Shown here piece by piece: positions 23,249 to 29,580 of a DNA stretch of 29,580 nucleotides. The position numbers were made by a program, and so were the translations under genes. The notes beneath the pieces are model-generated. The model did no database searches and was not told the origin of the DNA. It saw only the letters and a list, made by a program, of their open reading frames with translations. Origin of the DNA: Bacteroidota bacterium (lineage in GTDB: Bacteria > Bacteroidota > Bacteroidia > Chitinophagales > Chitinophagaceae); assembly GCA_023424015.1 (NCBI GenBank), contig JAFAEM010000029.1, positions 1 to 29,580 of the forward strand. Direction: 5' to 3'. Position 1 is the first letter of the stretch. The number at the start of each line of letters is the position of its first letter.

Positions 23249-24219
23249 TTAAAGTTGGAATAATTGGTGGAGCGGGGTACACCGGAGGTGAGTTAATAAG
23301 ACTTTTGTTAAATCACCCCGGTGTGGAAACCTCGTTTATACATAGCCGGAGCAATGCCGGTAAACCTGTACATGCCGTACACCGCGATTTGGAAGGAGAA
23401 ACGGATCTGAAATTTACAGGTGAACTGAACGAAGATATCGATGCGCTCTTCCTTTGCCTGGGACATGGTGAATCAAAAAAATTCTTAACCGAAAATAAAA
23501 TCCCCGCTCATATCAAGATCATTGACCTGGCCAATGATTTCAGGCTGTCATCAGCATCAAAGCATGAGGGCCGGGAATTTGTTTATGGATTACCGGAACT
23601 AAACCGGGACAAGATCAAAACAGCGGCTAATGTGGCCAACCCCGGATGTTTCGCCACAACTATTCAACTTGGACTTCTGCCGCTTGCAAAAGCCGGGCTG
23701 CTGGATGATATCTATACCACAGGAATTACAGGTTCAACAGGAGCGGGACAATCGCTGTCCCTGACTTCACATTTTAGCTGGCGCGCGAACAATATCCAGG
23801 CTTATAAAACGCTTACGCACCAGCATCTCGGTGAGATCGGCGAGTCGTTGCTTCAACTGCAGCCCTCCGGGGTGATCGACCTGAGCTTTGTGCCCTGGCG
23901 TGGTGATTTTACACGCGGCATCTTTGTTAGTTCCACTATTCATTGCGAAATGAATATTACCGAACTGGCCAAACTGTATACCGATTTTTATAAAGGACAT
24001 CCGTTTACCCATGTTAGCAGCGACGCCATTTTCTTAAAACAAGTGGTGAATACCAACAAGGCCATGATCCAACTGGAAAAAGTGGGATCCAAGCTCGTGG
24101 TGCATTCTGCCAGCGACAACCTGCTGAAAGGTGCCAGTGGACAAGCTGTACAAAACCTGAACCTGATGTTTGGCCTCGATGAAACCGCGGGATTAAAATT
24201 AAAACCCCAGGGATTCTAG
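23242..24219 (+). CDS. argC: N-acetyl(acyl)-gamma-glutamyl-phosphate reductase
   Basis: This 325-residue protein reduces N-acyl-glutamyl-phosphate with NADPH. It has the Rossmann loop GIIGGAGYTGGELIRLL (residues 6-22) and the catalytic cysteine Cys136 in ANPGCFATT. The conserved blocks DLANDFRL and GLPELNR (~95-122) and TGITGSTGAG follow. The ATG at 23242 is chosen because it starts directly at the family N-terminus (MKIKVGIIGG). An upstream in-frame TTG would add 13 residues made of the heptamer repeat. It is separated from argG by the duplicated repeat spacer, and the DUF1343 gene follows after 2 bases. Confidence 0.95.
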   Translation: MKIKVGIIGGAGYTGGELIRLLLNHPGVETSFIHSRSNAGKPVHAVHRDLEGETDLKFTGELNEDIDALFLCLGHGESKKFLTENKIPAHIKIIDLANDFRLSSASKHEGREFVYGLPELNRDKIKTAANVANPGCFATTIQLGLLPLAKAGLLDDIYTTGITGSTGAGQSLSLTSHFSWRANNIQAYKTLTHQHLGEIGESLLQLQPSGVIDLSFVPWRGDFTRGIFVSSTIHCEMNITELAKLYTDFYKGHPFTHVSSDAIFLKQVVNTNKAMIQLEKVGSKLVVHSASDNLLKGASGQAVQNLNLMFGLDETAGLKLKPQGF

Positions 24220-24221
24220 CC

Positions 24222-25397
24222 ATGAAAGACCTGCTGCAAAATAATATTATTAAAAAAGGCAGCCGGATTGGACTACTATGCAATCAAACGGCCTGGCACG
24301 TTTCAACAAAAAAATATTCTTTCGAATCCCTGATCCGCAAAGGAGTCCTGAAAAAAGTATTTATTCCCGAACACGGCTTATTTGGGGAATTGCAGGACCA
24401 GGAAAAATTAAGCAATACCTCGGCTTATCATTTTTTTTCAGATAAAGTGGAATGGATTTCCCTTTATAGCCAGCAGGAAACTTCTTTGAGCGCATCGGCT
24501 GCGCAACTCGCGGGCATAGATACGCTGATCATCGATCTCCAGGATACCGGCAGCCGATACTATACCTTTATTAGTACGATCTGGCTGTTGCTGAAATCCA
24601 TCACCATTCACTATCCTGATACCCGGATAATCGTAATGGATAAGCCAAATCCTGCCGGCCGCATTGTTGAGGGTACACGCATGGCCAGGCAGTATGCATC
24701 ATTTATCGGGCTGGAAGGCCTGCCGCACCGTCACGGGCTTACTCTTGGAGAGCTTTGCCGTTATTTTAAAAAAAGGCTCGACGCCGACTGGGAATTACTG
24801 ATCGTGCCGGCACGGAAAAAAGATCATGCTTTTATTCCGCCATCGCCAAACATTCCCCATGACCGTGTTTGCTCATTGTATAGCGGACAATGTCTTTGGG
24901 AAGGCACCAATATCAGCGAGGGCCGGGGAACTACGCTTCCATTTGAAATGACTGGCGCTCCTTTTTTGGATTGGGTGTTCAATGAGGATTGGAATGAACC
25001 GGGTCACCCCGCCTATCATCCAAATGCGTTCATAAGACCGGCTAAGTTTATCCCTGTTTTCCACAAACATGCGCATACCAGTTGCAGCGGTTTCCAGTTG
25101 CTGGTTCCGGATCGGGAAAAATATCATTCGCTTTCGCATTCCCTGCGTTTGCTGCGCTATATAAAAGAGAAAACGCCAGAGTTTGCCTGGAAAGAAGGCA
25201 AATACGAAGCTTTCAATGACAGGAAAGCAATAGAGCTGCTGGTCGGAGACGAACTGATACTGGATTATTTCGAAAATAAGGCCGGTTGGAAAGAAGTGAA
25301 ATTGAAAATGGAAGAAGAGGAAGCAGCATGGATCAAAACCGCTTCCCCATTCCTTGTTTATAAATCCTCATTAAAACAACTGAAAATCAGAAAATGA
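24222..25397 (+). CDS. DUF1343 / NamZ-like putative exo-N-acetylmuramidase
   Basis: This 391-residue protein matches the DUF1343 family (GH171), whose characterised member NamZ removes MurNAc from the non-reducing end of muropeptide sugars. Visible marks are FIPEHGLFGE (47-56, including a likely catalytic Glu50), DLQDTGSRYYTF (105-116), KPNPAGR, IPPSPNIP, LYSGQCLWEGTNISEGRGTT and the following PFE. Family members are usually exported, but this one begins MKDLLQNNIIKKGSRIGLL without a signal peptide, so it is predicted cytosolic. It is embedded in the arginine operon: 2 bases after argC, and overlapping argD by 4 bases (ATGA). Its link to arginine synthesis is unknown. Confidence 0.85.
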   Translation: MKDLLQNNIIKKGSRIGLLCNQTAWHVSTKKYSFESLIRKGVLKKVFIPEHGLFGELQDQEKLSNTSAYHFFSDKVEWISLYSQQETSLSASAAQLAGIDTLIIDLQDTGSRYYTFISTIWLLLKSITIHYPDTRIIVMDKPNPAGRIVEGTRMARQYASFIGLEGLPHRHGLTLGELCRYFKKRLDADWELLIVPARKKDHAFIPPSPNIPHDRVCSLYSGQCLWEGTNISEGRGTTLPFEMTGAPFLDWVFNEDWNEPGHPAYHPNAFIRPAKFIPVFHKHAHTSCSGFQLLVPDREKYHSLSHSLRLLRYIKEKTPEFAWKEGKYEAFNDRKAIELLVGDELILDYFENKAGWKEVKLKMEEEEAAWIKTASPFLVYKSSLKQLKIRK

Positions 25398-26557
25398 AAC
25401 TATTTGACGTATACCCCATCAACGACATCACCATTATAAAAGCCCGGGGATCTTATGTTTGGGACGACAAAGGCGAGCAATATCTCGACCTGTATGGCGG
25501 GCATGCCGTGATCAGCATCGGACATACGCACCCACACTGGGTAAAACGAATCGAAGATCAGCTGGAGCAGGTGGCGTTTTATTCCAATTCCATTCGCATA
25601 CCCCTGCAACAACAACTGGCAGAGAAACTGGGCAAAGTTTCAGGTAAAGCCGATTACCAGCTTTTCCTTTGCAACAGCGGCGCTGAAGCCAATGAGAATG
25701 CTTTAAAGCTGGCTTCATTCCATAATGGAAGAAAAAAAGTTATCGCATTCAGCAAGGCTTTCCATGGCCGCACTTCCCTGGCAGTGTCAGTAACAGATAA
25801 TAAAAACTACGTGGCCCCGGTCAATGAGACGGAAAACGTGATCTTTCTTCCCTTCAATGACAGCAGTGCGCTGGAAGAATGTTTTGCAAAAAACGGGTCA
25901 GCGATCTCTTCGGTCATCATTGAGGGCATACAGGGTGTGGGTGGTATCAATGTCGCGGAAGAAAGTTTTCTCAGGAAGATCCGCCAGCTTTGTGACGAGC
26001 ATGGCGCCGTTTATATCGCCGACAGTGTGCAATGCGGTTATGGAAGAACCGGTAAGTTCTTCAGTCATGATTTTGCAGGTGTAAACGCAGATATTTATAC
26101 CATGGCCAAAGGCATGGGCAATGGTTTTCCTGTAGCTGGCATCATTGTAGCGCCGCATATCAAACCCAAACATTTCCAGTTGGGAACTACGTTTGGTGGA
26201 AATCACCTTGCCTGCGCCGCAGCACTTGCCGTACTCGAGATCATCGAGGAAGAAAAGCTGATGGGCAACGCCGTAATGATCGGTAAGTATTTAAAAGATG
26301 AGCTCAGCTCAATACCTGAATTAAAAAATGTAAGGGGTCGTGGCCTGATGATAGGATTTGATGTACCCGACGAACTAAAAGACCTGCGGAAAAACCTGCT
26401 CTGGGATCAAAAGATCTTCACCGGGGAATCAAAACCAAACACGATCCGTTTGCTGCCCTCACTGGCCTTAAAGAAAAGAGATGCGGAGCAATTCATTGAA
26501 TCATTAAAAGAAGAAATCGAAAAATTACTCACCCCAACACCCGTTAACCAGGAATGA
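25394..26557 (+). CDS. argD: Acylornithine aminotransferase (PLP)
   Basis: This 387-residue class III aminotransferase transfers an amino group from glutamate to N-acyl-glutamate semialdehyde. The PLP lysine is Lys239 in YTMAKGMGNGFPVAG. The phosphate/pyridine-binding blocks NSGAEANE (94-101) and IADSVQCGYGRTG (with Asp210) are intact, and the GGHAVISIGHTHP block (35-47) is normal. D-S-V-Q replaces the more common D-E-V-Q at the cofactor aspartate motif. It overlaps both neighbours by 4 bases, which marks translational coupling within the operon. Confidence 0.95.
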   Translation: MKLFDVYPINDITIIKARGSYVWDDKGEQYLDLYGGHAVISIGHTHPHWVKRIEDQLEQVAFYSNSIRIPLQQQLAEKLGKVSGKADYQLFLCNSGAEANENALKLASFHNGRKKVIAFSKAFHGRTSLAVSVTDNKNYVAPVNETENVIFLPFNDSSALEECFAKNGSAISSVIIEGIQGVGGINVAEESFLRKIRQLCDEHGAVYIADSVQCGYGRTGKFFSHDFAGVNADIYTMAKGMGNGFPVAGIIVAPHIKPKHFQLGTTFGGNHLACAAALAVLEIIEEEKLMGNAVMIGKYLKDELSSIPELKNVRGRGLMIGFDVPDELKDLRKNLLWDQKIFTGESKPNTIRLLPSLALKKRDAEQFIESLKEEIEKLLTPTPVNQE

Positions 26558-27522
26558 AAAATTTCGTCTCCGTTCAAGATGTAAATAATATTGATGCCCT
26601 GGTGCAGAAAGCGCTGGCCTACAAAGCTGATCCATTCAAAGACCGGACACTGGGAAAGGATAAGCGAATAGGATGTCTTTTTTTGAATCCCAGTATGCGT
26701 ACCAGGCTGAGCACACAGATAGCCGCGCAAAACCTGGGTATGGAAGCCATCGTTTTCAATGTAGGCAGTGAAGGCTGGCAATTGGAGTTTGAAGAAGAAG
26801 CGATCATGAGCGGCAGTACGGTTGAACACGTGAAAGACGCCGCCCCGATTTTCGGAAAATATTTTGACATACTGGCGATACGCACTTTCCCTTCCTTAAA
26901 GAACCGCGAGGATGATTATAGTGAGTTATACCTGAAACAATTTATCAAATATGCGGGCATACCCGTGGTAAGCCTGGAAAGCGCAACGCTGCATCCCCTG
27001 CAGTCGCTGACCGATATCATCACCATCACAGAGACATCACAGCAGTTGAAAATTGACAATAGAAAACTAAAGATCGTGTTGTCGTGGGCGCCGCATGTAA
27101 AACCCCTGCCGCAATGCGTGGCCAATAGCTTTTCGCAATGGGTGAACGCCTGGGGCAAAGTGGATTTTACCATTACGCATCCTGAAGATTATGAGTTGTC
27201 GGAAGAGTTTACCAAAGGAGCCACGATCAGTCACAACCAGGATGAAGCATTGAAAGATGCGGATTTTATTTATGTAAAGAACTGGAGCACTTATAATGAT
27301 TATGGCAAGATATATGAAAGTGATCCAAACTGGATGCTAACGAATAAAAAACTGCAACTCACTAATAATGCCCGGGTAATGCATTGCCTGCCGGTACGCA
27401 GGAACGTGGAATTGAGCGACGAAGTACTGGATGGCGGACATAGCATTATCACACAGGAAGCATCAAATCGTGTATGGGCTGCTCAGGCAGTCATTGCAGA
27501 GATCCTCAGGAATAATGGATAA
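26554..27522 (+). CDS. argF': N-succinyl/N-acetylornithine carbamoyltransferase
   Basis: This 322-residue transcarbamylase has the carbamoyl-phosphate motif NPSMRTRLST (residues 45-54) characteristic of the acylornithine branch, H-P-L-Q-S-L, and MHCLPVRRNVELSDEVLD near the end. These separate it from ordinary ornithine carbamoyltransferase (S-T-R-T). The specificity position (Glu92 in the Xanthomonas N-acetylornithine enzyme, Pro90 in the Bacteroides fragilis N-succinylornithine enzyme) is Val90 here (GSTVEH). Published substitutions of Glu92 by small or hydrophobic residues, including Val, gave succinylornithine specificity, so N-succinylornithine is the predicted substrate. It overlaps argD by 4 and argB by 8 bases. 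Confidence 0.92.
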   Translation: MKNFVSVQDVNNIDALVQKALAYKADPFKDRTLGKDKRIGCLFLNPSMRTRLSTQIAAQNLGMEAIVFNVGSEGWQLEFEEEAIMSGSTVEHVKDAAPIFGKYFDILAIRTFPSLKNREDDYSELYLKQFIKYAGIPVVSLESATLHPLQSLTDIITITETSQQLKIDNRKLKIVLSWAPHVKPLPQCVANSFSQWVNAWGKVDFTITHPEDYELSEEFTKGATISHNQDEALKDADFIYVKNWSTYNDYGKIYESDPNWMLTNKKLQLTNNARVMHCLPVRRNVELSDEVLDGGHSIITQEASNRVWAAQAVIAEILRNNG

Positions 27523-28300
27523 GCTTTATATAATCAAGATTGGCGGAAATATTATTGACGATGAAAAAGTGCTTTCATCGTTCCTGGAGAATTTTGCCGC
27601 CATTGAAGAGAAAAAAATACTGGTTCATGGTGGTGGAAAACTAGCCACCCGTCTCGCTGAGAAGCTGGGTATACAGCAACAACTTGTTGATGGTAGAAGG
27701 ATCACAGATGCAGAGACGCTAAAGATCATCACCATGGTCTATGCCGGGTATATCAATAAGAATATCGTTGCCCGGCTTCAGGCTAATCAATGCAATGCCA
27801 TGGGACTTTGTGGCGCCGATGGCGATTCGATCCTGGCGCATAAGCGACAACATCCGATCCTGGACTATGGTTATGTGGGAGATGTGGATGCCATCAATAC
27901 ACAACTCCTGAGCCGGCTGCTCGAGCAGAATATCTCGATCGTATTCGCCCCGGTAACGCATGACCAGCAGGGTCAGCTTTTGAATACAAATGCCGATACC
28001 ATCGCACAGGAGCTGGCAAAAGCCCTGAGTGCAGATTATGAGGTGAGCCTTATTTATTCTTTCGACAAAAGCGGGGTTTTATTAAATACCGATGATGATA
28101 CAAGCCTAATTCCGGAGATCACACCTGCCTATTACAGGCAGTTGAAGAGCAGGCAAAAGATTTTCGCGGGTATGATCCCCAAACTCGACAATGCATTTGC
28201 AGCATTGAATAGCGGGGTGAGCAAAGTGATCCTCGGCAAGGCGGAAAACCTGCCGGCACTGATTGCCGGGCAATCGGGCACAACCATTGTAAATGAATGA
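27515..28300 (+). CDS. argB: N-acylglutamate kinase
   Basis: This 261-residue amino-acid kinase phosphorylates N-acylglutamate. The N-terminal lysine motif IIKIGGN (Lys8), the LVHGGGK phosphate loop (37-42), DGRRITD (59-65), GADGDS, and N-T-N-A-D-T for substrate and ATP binding are present. It lacks the long N-terminal helix found in arginine-inhibited hexameric kinases, so it is closer to the arginine-insensitive type. The ATG at 27515 gives the normal N-terminus. The longer frame from 27431 lies inside argF'. Its stop overlaps the start of argE by 8 bases. Confidence 0.93.
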   Translation: MDKLYIIKIGGNIIDDEKVLSSFLENFAAIEEKKILVHGGGKLATRLAEKLGIQQQLVDGRRITDAETLKIITMVYAGYINKNIVARLQANQCNAMGLCGADGDSILAHKRQHPILDYGYVGDVDAINTQLLSRLLEQNISIVFAPVTHDQQGQLLNTNADTIAQELAKALSADYEVSLIYSFDKSGVLLNTDDDTSLIPEITPAYYRQLKSRQKIFAGMIPKLDNAFAALNSGVSKVILGKAENLPALIAGQSGTTIVNE

Positions 28301-29363
28301 TACATTACATAAGTTAAAGGAAGATGCGATCAATCTGCTCAGGGAGCTGATCGCCACACCCTCATTCAGCAGGGAAGAAGACCAGACAGCCTCCATGCTG
28401 GGTCGTTTTCTCGCTTTGCGAAATGTTGCAGCTTCGCGGGTTGGAAATAATGTTTTCGCACAGAATAAATTCTTCGACCCCGTAAAACCGGTACTACTTT
28501 TAAACTCCCATCACGATACAGTGAGGCCCAACCCGCAATATACCCGCGACCCGTTTTCACCTGATATGCAGGATGGAAAACTCTATGGTCTTGGAAGCAA
28601 TGATGCCGGTGGATGCCTGGTATCGCTGCTGGCAGTATTCCTGCATTTTTATGAGCGCTCCGATTTGAAATTTAATCTTGTTTTTGCTGCCACCGCAGAA
28701 GAAGAGATATCCGGCACGGGAGGAATTGAATATACATTACCATATTTGCCAAAGATCGATTATGCTATCGTAGGCGAGCCCACGCAAATGCAGATGGCCG
28801 TGGCCGAACGCGGGCTCATGGTGCTGGATGCAACCGCTAATGGTAAAGCAGGCCATGCGGCACGGAACGAGGGTGAAAACGCGATCTATAAAGCCATCAG
28901 GGATATTGAGTGGTTCAGTAATTTCCAATTTGATAAGGTATCTCCCCTGTTGGGTCCGTCGAAAATGAGTGTGACCGTGATCGAAACTGAGAACAAAGCG
29001 CATAATGTAGTACCCGCGGTTTGCAGGTTTGTGGTGGATGTAAGGGTAAACGAATTGTATTCATTTGAAGAAATACTGGACCTGATAAAATCCAATACCA
29101 GTTCTGATATAAAACCAAGAAGCACGAGGTTACGCTCTACTTCAATTCCACTGGATCACCCCCTGGTAAAAGCGGGTTTGAAACTGGAGCGGACCTACTA
29201 TGGCTCTCCCACTACATCCGATAAAGCCCTGATGCCCTTCCCGGCCTTGAAAATGGGCCCTGGTGATTCAGCGAGGAGTCATACGGCCGATGAATATATT
29301 TTCGTGGATGAAATAAAAAATGGAATCGATTTGTATATAAAATTATTGAATATCATTTTGTAA
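28293..29363 (+). CDS. argE: M20-family N-acyl-ornithine/citrulline deacylase
   Basis: This 356-residue M20 metallopeptidase-family enzyme has the metal/catalytic motif SHHDTV (His73, Asp75), the bridging-metal motif GSNDAGG (Asp104) and the catalytic glutamates AEEEISG (136-140). GHAAR marks the lid/dimerisation domain, and SHTADE near the end provides the last metal ligand. With an acylornithine carbamoyltransferase in the same operon, its natural substrate is probably N-succinyl- or N-acetylcitrulline, giving citrulline for ArgG. It is the last gene of the visible operon, followed by a hairpin. Confidence 0.9.
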   Translation: MNDTLHKLKEDAINLLRELIATPSFSREEDQTASMLGRFLALRNVAASRVGNNVFAQNKFFDPVKPVLLLNSHHDTVRPNPQYTRDPFSPDMQDGKLYGLGSNDAGGCLVSLLAVFLHFYERSDLKFNLVFAATAEEEISGTGGIEYTLPYLPKIDYAIVGEPTQMQMAVAERGLMVLDATANGKAGHAARNEGENAIYKAIRDIEWFSNFQFDKVSPLLGPSKMSVTVIETENKAHNVVPAVCRFVVDVRVNELYSFEEILDLIKSNTSSDIKPRSTRLRSTSIPLDHPLVKAGLKLERTYYGSPTTSDKALMPFPALKMGPGDSARSHTADEYIFVDEIKNGIDLYIKLLNIIL

Positions 29364-29580
29364 TATTCTTCGTGTCCTTTGTGCCTCCTTTGTGCTCTTC
29401 GTGGCCCAACAACGCAGAAGAGGACACGAGGGCCACGAAGAATACACGAAGGACCTTTAGTCTGTAAATAGGTAGTTTTTTGATAAAGATTTAGCAGAAC
29501 TTAGAAAAAGAAGTGGGGTGAACCAAACGGAGGCAAGAGCTATTAGGCTCCTTTCGTGTATCGGTCCCCACCTCCTTTTC
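29364..29580. other. Right-edge non-coding stretch
   Basis: No gene is supported in the last ~217 bases. They contain CTTCGTG/CTTTGTG-type repeats forming a hairpin (listed separately) and, after 29511, a second GC-rich fold-back cut by the window edge. argH does not start here. Confidence 0.5.
29396..29441 (+). terminator. Hairpin after argE, possible terminator
   Basis: CTTCGTGGCCC (29397-29407) and GGGCCACGAAG (29430-29440) form a perfect 11-bp inverted repeat, extended to 12 bp by one more T-A pair, with a 22-base loop. It begins 33 bases after the argE stop. There is no U-tract directly after it, so termination is only likely by position. The arms belong to a small CTTCGTG/CTTTGTG repeat family seen at 29369-29400. 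Confidence 0.5.

Overview
The window looks like chromosomal DNA of a Bacteroidota bacterium, most likely the Chitinophagaceae branch. The evidence is a PorP/SprF protein and a CHU_C-type sorting domain (both type IX secretion hallmarks), start codons with AT-rich upstream sequence instead of Shine-Dalgarno boxes, a Bacteroidetes-style arginine cluster built around an N-acylornithine carbamoyltransferase, and TPR/GAF histidine kinases of the Bacteroidetes type. This assignment is inference; no rRNA or other phylogenetic marker gene is present.

Region 1 (about 388-11592, + strand) is a tightly packed signalling cluster. It holds a gutted FIST gene, an intact FIST-domain sensor, a 45-codon FIST scrap, a soluble histidine kinase, a secreted-headed TPR/transmembrane histidine kinase, a 1606-residue histidine kinase with an NTF2-like head and six tandem GAF-like modules, a single-domain response regulator, and a response regulator fused to a class III nucleotide cyclase. 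Many of the genes overlap by a few bases. The simplest reading is several input proteins feeding near-identical kinase cores that phosphorylate two sister receiver domains, with a cyclic nucleotide (probably cAMP) as one output.

Region 2 (11622-20727) is a mixed housekeeping block. It contains a broken PKD/CHU_C surface protein (-), anmK (-), upp (+), a PorP/SprF protein (+), a secreted hypothetical (+), an SLC13-type transporter (-), a 3-methyladenine DNA glycosylase (-), an EI24/CysZ-like membrane protein (+), an RsmI-like methyltransferase (+) and a small membrane-anchored hypothetical (-).

Region 3 (21049-29363, + strand) is an arginine biosynthesis operon: GNAT acyltransferase (putative N-acylglutamate synthase), argG, argC, a DUF1343/NamZ-like gene, argD, argF', argB and argE. 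argD, argF', argB and argE overlap their neighbours. Val90 in ArgF' predicts N-succinyl rather than N-acetyl intermediates. No argH is visible; the operon ends in a hairpin at 29396-29441.

The intergenic DNA is unusual. Short tandem arrays occur with periods of 7 (122-177 and argG-argC), 8 (18733-18780) and 10 bases (13742-13791). The whole argG-argC spacer has been tandemly duplicated. At least three genes (two FIST copies and the PKD/CHU_C gene) keep both ends but have lost their middles.
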